Source: Arthrobacter cupressi (GTDB lineage Bacteria > Actinomycetota > Actinomycetes > Actinomycetales > Micrococcaceae). From it: a stretch of 64,000 nucleotides of DNA. This document shows, one piece after another, positions 1 through 8,989 of the stretch (position 1 is its first letter; every line of letters starts with the position of its first letter). The stretch spans positions 29,102 to 93,101 of the forward strand of contig NZ_FNEI01000017.1 in assembly GCF_900099975.1 (NCBI RefSeq), read 5' to 3'. Position numbers and translations under genes: made by a program. The notes under the pieces were generated by a model that saw only the letters and a list, made by a program, of their open reading frames with translations, was not told the origin of the DNA and searched no databases.

Positions 1-31
1 TGGCAGGCCTGCCGGCGGGGCGGGTAGGCGT

Positions 32-37
32 TAGGCT
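32..37 (+). promoter_or_regulatory. -10 box (TAGGCT) of the S9 peptidase
   Basis: A TAGGCT hexamer 7 nt before the GTG at 45. No Shine-Dalgarno sequence fits between them, so a leaderless transcript is inferred. Confidence 0.5.
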
Positions 38-44
38 CACCAGC

Positions 45-2051
45 GTGAAACCCGACCAGTTGCCGCTGCTGAATTCCGTCTCCGCCCCCACTGTGCATCC
101 CGACGCGAGCCGTGCCGTCGTTTCGGTCACCCGTCCCGATTTCGACGCTGACGCGTACGTGGGCCAGTTGTGGAGCGTCCCGTTCGATCCGTCCCAGCAG
201 CCCCGGCGGGTCACCCGGGGCTTCCGCGACACTGCCCCGGCGTTCTCGCCGGATGGCAGGGTACTGGCGTTCCTGCGGGCGGAGCCGGACGGCAAGCCGC
301 AGCTGCACATCGTGGAGGCTGGCGGCGGGGAACCGCAGGCCATCACGGACCAGAAGTTGGGCGTCACGGAATTTTCCTGGGCGCCGGACTCGGCACGGAT
401 CGTCTTCGCGTCCCGGGTCCCCGAGGAAGGCCGCTACGGCACGGTGGACGGCGTCGGCCCGGGAGCCGAGGACGCCCGCCTGGTCAGCAGCAACCAGTAC
501 CGGATGAACGGTGTCGGGTACACCTTGGACAAGGCTGCCCAGCTGTTCGTCGTGGACGTTCCGGAACTGGGCGGGGAACCCGCCGTCCCGGCTGCCGGGC
601 GGGCGGCCAAGGACGCGAAGGAACAGGAGGGGCCGGGCACAAAAGGGATTCCCGCCGTCGTGCAGCTGACCTCCGGCGAAGTCGACCACACCGGCGCGGT
701 TTTCAGCAGCGATGGGCGCAGCGTGTATTACCTGGCAGCGGGCCATGAAGGGCATGACGCGGACATTGCGTCGGGCATTTACAAGGTGCCCGCAGCCGGC
801 GGGGAAGCTGTGCTGGTACCAAGCGGCGCGGAGCCGCAGTCGATCCACGCGGTCCGGGAGTCCCGGAATGGCCGGGAACTGTTTTTCACGGCCCAGGATC
901 TCGGCGCCGACGGCCTGGATTTCGTTGCCCGGAACACGGCCCTGTACGTGGTGCCCGCCGCAGGCGGTGAGGCCCGTGTACTGAGCGATGTGGAGCAGCA
1001 GGACGTGTCCGGCACCCTGGAGCCCGCCGGGCCCGACGGGGTGCTGGTCCTGAATTCGCACCGCGGCAGCGTCGAACTGTTGAAGTGGACCGCCGACGGC
1101 GGCAGCGAGGTGCTGCTGCACGGCGAGCGGGCGGTGCTTGGCGCCGCCGCGGCCGGGGACGTGGTGGCCATCGCCTATGCAGATGCTGCAAGCCATGGCG
1201 ACGTGGGGGTGCTGGAGCGCGGCGAGTTGCGGCTGCTGAGCGATTTCTCGGTCCGGCTCCGGAACGAAAGCACCGTCCGTGAACCCCGCGAGTTCATTGC
1301 CGAAGGGGCGGACGGCTACCCCGTGCACGGATGGCTGGTCCTGCCGGATGGTCCGGGCCCGCACCCGGTGCTGTTGAACATCCACGGCGGCCCGTTCGCC
1401 CAGTACGCCTGCGCGTTCTTCGACGAAGCGCAGGTCTACGCGGAGGCCGGGTATGCGGTGCTGATGTGCAATCCGCGGGGCTCGGCGGGTTACGGCCAGG
1501 CCCACGGAGCAGCCATCAAAGAGGCGATGGGAACCGTGGACATGGCGGATGTCCTGGCTTTCCTCGACGGCGCCCTGGCCGCGTTCCCGGCCCTGGATTC
1601 CGGTGCCCTGGGCATCATGGGCGGTTCCTACGGTGGCTACCTGACCGCATGGACCATCGCGCACGATCACCGCTTCAAGGCAGCGATCGTGGAGCGGGGC
1701 TTCCTTGATCCGATCAGTTTTACCGGGTCCTCGGACATCGGCTGGTTCTTCGGCGGTGAATACACCGGCGGAACGCTGGAGCAGATGCTGGCCCAGAGCC
1801 CGATGGCCGTGGTGTCGAACGTCCGGACGCCCACGCTGGTGATCCACAGCGAGAACGACCTCCGCTGCCCGGTGGAGCAGGGGCAGCGATACTTCGCAGC
1901 GCTTAAGGCCCAGGGGGTGGAGACGTCGCTGCTGCTCTTTCCCGGGGAAGACCACGAGCTGTCCCGTTCCGGTACGCCGCACCACCGGAAGCAGCGCTTC
2001 GAGCAGATCCTGGCCTGGTGGGCCGGGATGCTCCCGACGCCGGCCCGTTAG
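45..2051 (+). CDS. S9 family peptidase (prolyl oligopeptidase / acylaminoacyl-peptidase type)
   Basis: 668-residue cytosolic serine peptidase. The N-terminal half (about 1-400) is a WD40-like beta-propeller with repeated F/S-P-D-G blades. The C-terminal third is an alpha/beta-hydrolase domain with the nucleophile in GGSYGGY (Ser528), an acid in HSENDLRCP and the histidine in GEDHELSR. S9 enzymes cleave short peptides or remove acylated N-terminal residues. The GTG start lies 7 nt after a TAGGCT box, consistent with a leaderless mRNA. The TAG stop shares bases with the stop of the convergent def gene. Family assignment is firm; the substrate is unknown. Confidence 0.93.
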   Translation: MKPDQLPLLNSVSAPTVHPDASRAVVSVTRPDFDADAYVGQLWSVPFDPSQQPRRVTRGFRDTAPAFSPDGRVLAFLRAEPDGKPQLHIVEAGGGEPQAITDQKLGVTEFSWAPDSARIVFASRVPEEGRYGTVDGVGPGAEDARLVSSNQYRMNGVGYTLDKAAQLFVVDVPELGGEPAVPAAGRAAKDAKEQEGPGTKGIPAVVQLTSGEVDHTGAVFSSDGRSVYYLAAGHEGHDADIASGIYKVPAAGGEAVLVPSGAEPQSIHAVRESRNGRELFFTAQDLGADGLDFVARNTALYVVPAAGGEARVLSDVEQQDVSGTLEPAGPDGVLVLNSHRGSVELLKWTADGGSEVLLHGERAVLGAAAAGDVVAIAYADAASHGDVGVLERGELRLLSDFSVRLRNESTVREPREFIAEGADGYPVHGWLVLPDGPGPHPVLLNIHGGPFAQYACAFFDEAQVYAEAGYAVLMCNPRGSAGYGQAHGAAIKEAMGTVDMADVLAFLDGALAAFPALDSGALGIMGGSYGGYLTAWTIAHDHRFKAAIVERGFLDPISFTGSSDIGWFFGGEYTGGTLEQMLAQSPMAVVSNVRTPTLVIHSENDLRCPVEQGQRYFAALKAQGVETSLLLFPGEDHELSRSGTPHHRKQRFEQILAWWAGMLPTPAR

Positions 2052-2725
2052 CCTGGCGGGAAGCCCAGTTCCGCTGCCGCCTGGCTGATTCCGGGCTGGG
2101 CCCAGCGGGCGGCGTACTCTTCGCTGCTGGCCAGGGAGCGGCTTTCCGCGCGGTCCAGGTAGAGGCCGCCGTGCAGGTGGTCCGTTTCATGCTGCACGAT
2201 CCTCGCCTGCCAGCCGCTGAATTCGGCCTGCGCGGAACTGCCGTCGGGGCGCAGGTAGTCCAGTGATACGTGCCGGTGCCGGGTCACGACCGCCTGGTAG
2301 CCCCGGACGGAGAGGCAGCCTTCATAGAAGGACGCGGTCCCATCGCCGAGCGGGGCATACACGGGGTTGAGCATGGCAAAGAAGTCCAGCGGAGCCCGTT
2401 CCCGTGCCACGGCAGCCGCCGGATCGACGTCGAACTGGTCTTCGAGGACGGCCAACTGCAGGGGGATGCCGATCTGCGGGGCCGCGAGCCCCACGCCCGG
2501 CGCGTCGTGCATCGTCCGGCGCATCACCTCGATCAGCTGACCAAGAACGGCATCGTCCAATTGCCCGTCAAAGGGCGCCGCCCGCTGGCGGAGCACGGGG
2601 TGGCCGGCCTGGACGATGGGCGGCAAGGTGTCCAGGGCCAGGATTCCTTCCACAAGCTCGCGGATCTCCCGGGCGGCCAAGGGAGTCGGGGGAGCGGCGG
2701 TGAGGGAGCGGGGGCGGAAGTCCAT
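2048..2725 (-). CDS. def: Peptide deformylase
   Basis: 225-residue metalloenzyme that removes the formyl group from nascent N-terminal methionine. All three deformylase motifs are present: GVGLAAPQIG (77-86), EGCLS (metal ligand Cys137) and HETDH (His179, His183, catalytic Glu180). It has about 25 more N-terminal residues than the shortest members. The ATG at 2725 is 6 nt after a TAGGCT box and has no ribosome binding site, suggesting leaderless expression. It is convergent with the S9 peptidase gene, the two stops overlapping by three bases, and divergent from the gene at 2812. Confidence 0.95.
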   Translation of the reverse strand: MDFRPRSLTAAPPTPLAAREIRELVEGILALDTLPPIVQAGHPVLRQRAAPFDGQLDDAVLGQLIEVMRRTMHDAPGVGLAAPQIGIPLQLAVLEDQFDVDPAAAVARERAPLDFFAMLNPVYAPLGDGTASFYEGCLSVRGYQAVVTRHRHVSLDYLRPDGSSAQAEFSGWQARIVQHETDHLHGGLYLDRAESRSLASSEEYAARWAQPGISQAAAELGFPPG

Positions 2726-2731
2726 GGCTCG

Positions 2732-2737
2732 AGCCTA
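2732..2737 (-). promoter_or_regulatory. -10 box (TAGGCT) of def
   Basis: On the minus strand TAGGCT is followed by 6 nt and then the def ATG. It faces the identical hexamer of the divergent gene at 2800-2805. Confidence 0.5.
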
Positions 2738-2799
2738 GCGCGGGAGAGCCACGGCATGCCTTGGGTAAGCCCGGGCCGGGGATCCCGCGGGACATGCAT

Positions 2800-2805
2800 T
2801 AGGCT
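2800..2805 (+). promoter_or_regulatory. -10 box (TAGGCT) of the NTF2-like gene
   Basis: TAGGCT followed by 6 nt and the ATG at 2812; fits a leaderless start. Confidence 0.5.
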
Positions 2806-2811
2806 CGAAAA

Positions 2812-3237
2812 ATGACTGAACTGGCGCCCCTGGACTGTGTGTTGGGTTTCATTCGAGCGGTTGAAGGCGGGGGAGGCGCGGCGGAGCTGCATCCTTTCCT
2901 CACCGATGATTTCACCCTGACGGAGTGGCCTCACGTATTGTCGGTGAAGGGCGCGATCCGGGACCTTCAAGCCACTCTCGCCGGGGCCGACCAAAGCAAG
3001 GACGTGGTGGAGAACCAGCATTTCGAGATCGTGCGCACCACCTGCGAGGGGAATCGGGTGGTCCTCGAGATCAATTGGTCGGCCACCTTGCTGCTGGACC
3101 TGCCGCACTGGGACGCCGGGGACACGATCCGTGCCCGGACCACGGCTGTCTTCGAAGTGGAGAACGGCCGGATCCGCAGCCAGGACAGCTATGACTGCTA
3201 TTTCACCTCGCCGGGGCAGTTGACCGTCTCTGTCTGA
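2812..3237 (+). CDS. NTF2-like / SnoaL-type small protein
   Basis: 141-residue soluble protein with the look of the SnoaL/NTF2 cone-fold family. An N-terminal helix (FIRAVEGG) precedes a loop with FLTDDFTLTEWP. The C-terminal strands TTAVFEVENGRI and SYDCYF are typical of these proteins. Members range from polyketide cyclases to limonene-epoxide hydrolases and uncharacterised binding proteins, so the reaction cannot be named. It is convergent with the polyketide operon and ends 18 bases from the monooxygenase stop; a role there is only a possibility. Confidence 0.7.
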   Translation: MTELAPLDCVLGFIRAVEGGGGAAELHPFLTDDFTLTEWPHVLSVKGAIRDLQATLAGADQSKDVVENQHFEIVRTTCEGNRVVLEINWSATLLLDLPHWDAGDTIRARTTAVFEVENGRIRSQDSYDCYFTSPGQLTVSV

Positions 3238-3255
3238 CGGCAGGAGCCGCACTGC

Positions 3256-4422
3256 CTAGTGCATTGTGAAGCGCCGCGCCACGAATCCGGCGACTGCAGG
3301 CCGCCGGACCGCCCGGCCGACAACGGAGTTGCGCAACGCCAGGACGGCCGGGGGGAGCGGCCGGCCAAGCGCCATGTTGAGGCCCGCCTGGCGGCTGGCC
3401 TTCCGGGCCGCGCGCAGGCGTGCGTGTTCCACCGCCGCGAGGTCCCTGCCGAGCGCCGGATCCCGCCGGCCCCGGTCCGCGCGGACCATGCGCTCCAGCA
3501 ACGGGGCCAGGGCGGCAGCGTCGAGCCAGCCAAGGTTCATCCCCTGCCCGCCGATCGGGCTGAGTTCATGGGCGGCGTCACCAACCAGGACGGTGCGCCC
3601 GTGGACCATGGCCGGAGCGAGCCTGGAACGGACGCCAAAGGCGCTGAGCATCGAATTGCTGGACGGCTCCACCACGGCACCGGTGCGTTCCCTGATCAGG
3701 TCCGCCAATACGCGGCCCGACGGTTCCGCGACGGGCCGGCTTGTCCGAACCACCCAGCGGCGGATGCCGCCCGGCAGGGGAAAGCACTCAACGATTCCCG
3801 GCGCTTCCAGGAAAAGCACGGCCTCGGCACCATAAGGGGTCCCGTCGTGGAAGTCGCCCATAAGGTAGTTGTCCGGGTAGGTCCGCACTTTGGGCGGGAT
3901 GCCCAGGGCGGCCCTGAACGCGGAGTGCGCGCCGTCCGCGGCGACCAGGAAGCGGCACCGCGCCTCGAAAGGCTCCGCCGGGCCGGCAGCACCGGTGCGG
4001 CTGCCGCGCAGGACGAGGCCGCCGTCGTCGGGAACCGCCTCAAGCACGTCAACGCCCCGGTGCACCACCCCGGAACCGAGCGCCGCGACCCGTTCCTCCA
4101 GCACCTCCAACGTCCGCGGCTGCGGCACCGAAAGTATGAAAGGATACTCTGCACCGGGCAGCCCGAAATCCAGCGACCCCACCTTGCGCCCGGCGCTGTA
4201 CGCCGTGCCGCCGCGGATAAGTACGCCGCTTCCGATGAGGGGCGCGGCCGCGCCGACGGTCTCGAGCACGGCGAGCGCCGGCGGATGGATGCCGATGGCC
4301 CGGCTTTGGGCGCCCGGGCTGCTGCGTTTTTCGAAGACAGCGACGTCGAGCCCGCGCCGGAGCAGCAGGGCGGCCATGCCCAGCCCCACCGGGCCGGCGC
4401 CGACGATCCCGACGTCAAGCAC
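3256..4422 (-). CDS. FAD-dependent monooxygenase (aromatic hydroxylase type)
   Basis: 388-residue flavoprotein of the p-hydroxybenzoate hydroxylase class. The dinucleotide-binding GAGPVGLGMA lies at residues 8-17, and the second FAD motif VLVGDAAHELSPIGGQGMN is in the C-terminal third. The GTG start at 4422 overlaps the end of the methyltransferase gene by 8 bases, so it is translationally coupled. As third gene after a type III PKS it most plausibly hydroxylates or oxidises the aromatic polyketide to a quinone. That substrate is inferred from context and from similar PKS operons, not from the sequence. Confidence 0.88.
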   Translation of the reverse strand: MLDVGIVGAGPVGLGMAALLLRRGLDVAVFEKRSSPGAQSRAIGIHPPALAVLETVGAAAPLIGSGVLIRGGTAYSAGRKVGSLDFGLPGAEYPFILSVPQPRTLEVLEERVAALGSGVVHRGVDVLEAVPDDGGLVLRGSRTGAAGPAEPFEARCRFLVAADGAHSAFRAALGIPPKVRTYPDNYLMGDFHDGTPYGAEAVLFLEAPGIVECFPLPGGIRRWVVRTSRPVAEPSGRVLADLIRERTGAVVEPSSNSMLSAFGVRSRLAPAMVHGRTVLVGDAAHELSPIGGQGMNLGWLDAAALAPLLERMVRADRGRRDPALGRDLAAVEHARLRAARKASRQAGLNMALGRPLPPAVLALRNSVVGRAVRRPAVAGFVARRFTMH

Positions 4423-5134
4423 TGCCGCCGCCCGGCGGACGGTACACGAGCAGCAGGTGCCAGGCCCCGTTGCGCACCACCTGCCAGCCCGGGGGAACGA
4501 TGGCCCGGAGCTCGGCCTGCGTGTAGCTGCGCCTGATGGATGCCAGCCCGTCGGTGTGGATGTACGAGCCGGGGCCGAGCGGCCAGAAGCCCGCCAGGAA
4601 AAGGAGGTAGGCGAGCCGGCTGCGGCGCAGGTCGTTGTGCAGCACGAGGCGCCGGGCGAGGCGTTCGGAATCGGAAAGCATGGCGGCCAGCTCGGCGGCG
4701 CTGAGGTGGTGCAGCACGTGGTTGGACACCACTACGTCGTACTGCCGGCCCCCGGTGAGCAACTCGGTGCTGTCGGCCCTGAGGTACGTGACGCCGTCGT
4801 GCGCGGGACGGGAAGTGGCGAAAGCGTGGGCCCGGGGGTCCGGATCGGCGCCGGTCGCCTCCAGCAGGAGCCCGTCCCGGGCTGCCCGCCGGACCAGGCG
4901 CCGCACGAGCTCCCCGCCGCCGCACCCCAGATCCAGCAGGGTCAGCGGCGTCGAACCGGACAGCAGGGGCCTGATCCGCCGCGTGTAGTTGCGCCCCCAC
5001 GCGGCTACCAGGAAATTGACGAGCGGGAACCTCGCATAGCTCCTGCGCAGCCGGTCGGGATCGCAGTCCGGCCGGTCCATCTGTTCGGTGAGGCTGCCTT
5101 CCCGCTCCCGCAGGAAGGAGGCGAAGGTGGTCAT
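4415..5134 (-). CDS. Class I SAM-dependent methyltransferase
   Basis: 239 residues with a Rossmann-type SAM site: motif I LLDLGCGGGELVRR near residue 64, an acidic loop ATGADPDPRA, and motif IV-like YDVVVSNHVLHHLS. The start ATG overlaps the PKS stop (ATGA), so the gene is coupled to the synthase. The likely role is O- or C-methylation of the polyketide product. The related srs operon of Streptomyces griseus has a membrane isoprenylcysteine-type methyltransferase at this position, whereas this is a soluble class I enzyme. Confidence 0.9.
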   Translation of the reverse strand: MTTFASFLREREGSLTEQMDRPDCDPDRLRRSYARFPLVNFLVAAWGRNYTRRIRPLLSGSTPLTLLDLGCGGGELVRRLVRRAARDGLLLEATGADPDPRAHAFATSRPAHDGVTYLRADSTELLTGGRQYDVVVSNHVLHHLSAAELAAMLSDSERLARRLVLHNDLRRSRLAYLLFLAGFWPLGPGSYIHTDGLASIRRSYTQAELRAIVPPGWQVVRNGAWHLLLVYRPPGGGSA

Positions 5135-6270
5135 GGCTTGGCGGGGGCAACCTTGGTGAACAGGCCGGTTTCCACCGTGAGCCCGGGGCCGAACGCCATG
5201 GAGCAGATCCGTTCCTCGTCCTGGCGGGACGGCTGGCCAAGGATGTGCTTGAGCACGAAGAGCACGGTGGCGCTGCTCATGTTCCCGAAGTCGCGCAGGA
5301 TCTCGCGTGCCGGCCGGAGCTGTTCCTCAAGGAGCTCGAGTTTGGACTCGACCTTGTCCAGGATGCTGCGGCCGCCGGGGTGGATTGCCCAGTGCGGGAT
5401 TTCCCGGTACGGGCGGCCGGCCAGCCCGTCCTCGCGGGCAAGCAGTGGTTCCAGCGCGCCGGTGATGTGGTCTTCGATGATGTGCGGAACGTAGCTGCCC
5501 AGGACCATCTCGAAACCCTGGTCGCCGATGTTCCACGCCATCGCCTCCTCACCGACAGGTGTCAGGACCGTTTCGAAGTGGTCCAGCCGCAGCGCCGCTT
5601 CCGGTCCCGACGGGGTCCGGGAACTGACGACGGCGGCCGCAGCGCCGTCGCCGAAAATCGCCGAGCCCATGATGGTGTCGGGGTCGTTGGACGTCCTCAG
5701 GTGCAGGGAGCACAGCTCCACGCAGATGACCAGGACCACCGCTTCGGGATCGGCCAGGCAGAATTGCCGGGCGGCCCGCAGCGCCGGGAAGGCCGCGTAG
5801 CAGCCCATGAATCCGAGGTGGTAGCGCTGCACGGCGGGGTTGAGTCCGAGTGCGCGCACCACTTTGTAGTCGGGTCCGGGATTGAAAAAGCCGGTGCAGG
5901 ACACAGTGATCACGTGCGTGATGTCGGTAGGTTCCACGTCCGGGCAACGCCCGACGGCGGCTTTCCCCGCTTCGATGAACAGCTTGGTGGCCTCGGTCGA
6001 GAAGAGGTCGTTGCGCACTTTCGTGCTGGGGCTGAGGACTTCGCCGCTGTCCGGATCGTAGAAGTCGCGGCGGTCCGGTATCCCGTCCATGGTCAATTCG
6101 GCGACGGCGGTATGACGGGTGTCGATGGCGGCGGAGTCGAAGCAGGTCCGGACGAGTCTGGAACCGAGCCGGGTAAGGCCTGGTTGGGCGGAAAATACAT
6201 CGCGTGCCTGGGGTTGCACCAGGATGGTTGGCGGTACGGCTGTCTCGAGGGAATTCACGTAGACCGGCAT
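5131..6270 (-). CDS. Type III polyketide synthase (chalcone/stilbene synthase superfamily)
   Basis: 379-residue homodimeric ketosynthase that extends an acyl-CoA starter with malonyl-CoA. The catalytic triad is visible: Cys157 in GFMGCYAAFPAL, His297 in HWAIHPGG and Asn330 in FGNMSSATVLF. Bacterial relatives make alkylresorcinols, alkylpyrones or small phenols; the starter cannot be read from the motifs. It is first gene of an overlapping three-gene operon with a methyltransferase and an FAD monooxygenase. Upstream on the minus strand AACAAT lies 5 nt before the ATG, a weak leaderless promoter candidate. Confidence 0.95.
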   Translation of the reverse strand: MPVYVNSLETAVPPTILVQPQARDVFSAQPGLTRLGSRLVRTCFDSAAIDTRHTAVAELTMDGIPDRRDFYDPDSGEVLSPSTKVRNDLFSTEATKLFIEAGKAAVGRCPDVEPTDITHVITVSCTGFFNPGPDYKVVRALGLNPAVQRYHLGFMGCYAAFPALRAARQFCLADPEAVVLVICVELCSLHLRTSNDPDTIMGSAIFGDGAAAAVVSSRTPSGPEAALRLDHFETVLTPVGEEAMAWNIGDQGFEMVLGSYVPHIIEDHITGALEPLLAREDGLAGRPYREIPHWAIHPGGRSILDKVESKLELLEEQLRPAREILRDFGNMSSATVLFVLKHILGQPSRQDEERICSMAFGPGLTVETGLFTKVAPAKP

Positions 6271-6426
6271 GCTTCATTGTTGGTGCCGGGGCGGCTTAAG
6301 ACAATGGGCCGGGCCGGAGCACGATCAGAGAAGCCGCATTGCCCGGGACGGGGTTAGTGTGGTGCCCAGGAGCGCAAGACCGGGCTGCCGCAGGGCCCGG
6401 TGCGCTGATTCACGGACGGAGAAACG

Positions 6427-8811
6427 ATGAGTACTGACACGGAAACCCAGGCCGGCTCCGCCCCGGTGCCGCTGGCCGACAGCCATGAGCTGATCAAGGT
6501 GCAGGGCGCCCGCGAGAACAACCTGAAGGACATCAGCCTGGAGATCCCGAAGCGCCGCCTCACGGCGTTCACCGGCGTTTCCGGCTCCGGCAAGAGTTCC
6601 CTCGTCTTCAGTACCATCGCCGCCGAGTCGCAGCGGATGATCAACGAAACCTACAGCACGTTCGTCCAGGGCTTCATGCCCTCACTCGCCCGCCCGGACG
6701 TGGATGTCCTGGAGGGCCTGACGACGGCGATCATCGTGGACCAAGAGCGCATGGGGGCCAACGCCCGGTCCACCGTGGGCACCGTCACCGACGCCAATGC
6801 GATGCTCCGGGTGCTCTTCAGCCGGCTCGGCACCCCGTACATCGGACCAGCGGTGGCTTTCTCGTTCAACATCCCGACCCGCAAGGCCAGCGGCGTCATT
6901 ACCGATGCCAAGGGCGAGAAGACGATCGTGCGCGAGGCCGTGTACCACGGCGGCATGTGCCCTGAATGCGAAGGCCGCGGCACCGTTTCCGACCTGGACC
7001 TTGATGCGATCGTTGACAGGGACAAGTCCCTGCTCGATGGCGCCATCCTCGTCCCGGGCTACACGGCGGACGGCTGGATGGTGGCCACGTTCACGGAATC
7101 AGGCTTCGTTGACCCGAACAAGCCGCTCAAGGACTACACGAAGCAGGAACTGGACGACCTCCTCCACAAGGAGCCGGTGAAGATCAAGGCCAAGGGCATC
7201 AACGTCACCTATGAGGGGCTGATCCCGAAGATCCGCAAGTCCATGTTCAGCAAGGACCCGGATTCGCTGCAGCCGCACATCCGGGCTTTTGTCGAACGGG
7301 CAGCCGTCTTCGCGACCTGCCCGGCCTGCGACGGCACCCGGCTCAACGAAGGCGCCCGTTCCTCGCGGATCAAGGGCTTGAACATCGCCGAAGTCTGCGC
7401 CATGCAGATTACAGACCTTGCGGACTGGATCCGTGAGCTCGATGCGCCTTCCGTTGCGCCGTTGAAGGCCAACCTGCTGCATCTTTTCGATTCCTTCGTG
7501 GAGATCGGCCTGGGCTACCTGTCCCTCGAACGGCCGTCCGGCACCTTGTCCGGCGGCGAGGCGCAGCGCGTCAAGATGATCCGCCACCTCGGCTCCTCCC
7601 TGACCGATGTCACCTACGTCTTCGACGAACCGACCATCGGCCTGCACCCGCACGACATCCAGCGCATGAACAGGCTCCTGCTGCGCCTGCGCGACAAAGG
7701 CAACACCGTCCTGGTGGTCGAGCACAAACCGGAGGCGATCGCCGTCGCCGATCACGTCGTCGACCTCGGCCCGGGCGCCGGGACCGCCGGCGGAACCATC
7801 TGCTTCGAGGGCACCGTGGAGGGGCTGCGGGGTAGCGGCACCCTGACGGGCCGGCACCTCGACGACCGCGCAAAGCTCAAGGAGAAGCCTCGCAAAGGCA
7901 AGGGCAAGCTGGAGATCCGCGGAGCCACCGAGCACAACCTCAAGGACGTCGACGTCGACATCCCCCTTGGCGCGCTGGTGGTGGTTACCGGGGTAGCCGG
8001 TTCCGGGAAGAGTTCCCTGATCCACGGCTCGGTTGCCGGCGGCGAAGGCGTGGTGGCGATCGACCAGTCCGGCATCAAGGGTTCCCGCCGGAGCAACCCG
8101 GCGACGTACACCGGGCTCCTTGAACCGATCCGCAAGGCCTTCGCGAAAGCCAACGGCGTGAAGCCTGCGCTCTTCAGCGCCAACTCCGAGGGAGCATGCC
8201 CGGAGTGCAAGGGCGCCGGGGTCATCTACACAGAACTCGGATTCATGGACACCGTCTCCACGCCGTGCGAGGACTGCGAAGGCAAGGGCTTCCAGGCGGC
8301 CGTTCTCGAGTACACCTTCGGCGGTCGGAACATCAGCGAGGTGCTCGGCATGTCGGTGAGCGCAGCCGAGGAATTCTTCTCCGCCGGGCAGACCAAAATC
8401 CCGGCCGCCCATGCGATTCTCAAGCGGCTGGCCGACGTCGGGCTCGGCTACCTCGCGCTTGGGCAGCCGCTCACCACGCTCTCCGGCGGGGAGCGCCAGC
8501 GGCTCAAGCTGGCCTCGCAGATGGGGGAGAAGGGAGATGTCTACATCCTCGACGAGCCGACCTCGGGCCTGCACTTGGCCGACGTCGAACAGCTCCTCGC
8601 CCTGTTGGACCGCCTGGTGGAGTCGGGCAAGTCGGTCATCGTGATCGAACACCATCAGGCGGTGATGGCCCATGCGGACTGGATCATCGACCTTGGTCCC
8701 GGTGCAGGGCACGACGGCGGCAGGATCGTTTTCGAGGGAACCCCGGCAGAGCTCGTGGCGAGCCGTGCGGGACTGACCGGACGGCACCTCGCGGAGTATG
8801 TTGGGGCCTGA
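6427..8811 (+). CDS. UvrA-like ABC-class ATPase (UvrA2 / drug-resistance type)
   Basis: 794 residues with two ABC ATPase halves: Walker A GVSGSGKS (50-57) and GVAGSGKS (522-529), signatures LSGGEAQR and LSGGERQR, Walker B VFDEPTIGLHP and ILDEPTSGLHL. Zinc-finger pairs CPECEGRG, CPECKGAG and CEDCEGKG are kept. It is about 150 residues shorter than housekeeping UvrA, as in the UvrA2 and DrrC-like class linked to tolerance of DNA-binding drugs. RBS GGAG precedes the ATG, with a TAGTGT box at 6355-6360. It is divergent from the PKS operon, so a self-protection role is possible but unproven. Confidence 0.9.
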   Translation: MSTDTETQAGSAPVPLADSHELIKVQGARENNLKDISLEIPKRRLTAFTGVSGSGKSSLVFSTIAAESQRMINETYSTFVQGFMPSLARPDVDVLEGLTTAIIVDQERMGANARSTVGTVTDANAMLRVLFSRLGTPYIGPAVAFSFNIPTRKASGVITDAKGEKTIVREAVYHGGMCPECEGRGTVSDLDLDAIVDRDKSLLDGAILVPGYTADGWMVATFTESGFVDPNKPLKDYTKQELDDLLHKEPVKIKAKGINVTYEGLIPKIRKSMFSKDPDSLQPHIRAFVERAAVFATCPACDGTRLNEGARSSRIKGLNIAEVCAMQITDLADWIRELDAPSVAPLKANLLHLFDSFVEIGLGYLSLERPSGTLSGGEAQRVKMIRHLGSSLTDVTYVFDEPTIGLHPHDIQRMNRLLLRLRDKGNTVLVVEHKPEAIAVADHVVDLGPGAGTAGGTICFEGTVEGLRGSGTLTGRHLDDRAKLKEKPRKGKGKLEIRGATEHNLKDVDVDIPLGALVVVTGVAGSGKSSLIHGSVAGGEGVVAIDQSGIKGSRRSNPATYTGLLEPIRKAFAKANGVKPALFSANSEGACPECKGAGVIYTELGFMDTVSTPCEDCEGKGFQAAVLEYTFGGRNISEVLGMSVSAAEEFFSAGQTKIPAAHAILKRLADVGLGYLALGQPLTTLSGGERQRLKLASQMGEKGDVYILDEPTSGLHLADVEQLLALLDRLVESGKSVIVIEHHQAVMAHADWIIDLGPGAGHDGGRIVFEGTPAELVASRAGLTGRHLAEYVGA

Positions 8812-8989
8812 AGCCAGGCTTCCTAAGGCTTGCCGTTCGCCGCCTGGCTCAGTGACGCTTGGTGCCGGTTGCTGCTAGGCGGCGTGCGGGCCGCGGCCGG
8901 GAGGGGAGCACCAACCCTCTGGTTTGCCGCGGGCTGTTGGGCTTTACTGAGACTGTCCATGCAGCCCAGCCGAAAAGAGGGAAACTTCG

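Noticed and set aside
7099..8787. Long minus-strand frame opposite the UvrA-like gene
   Set aside because: Mirror of a strongly biased GC-rich gene with motifs on the other strand.
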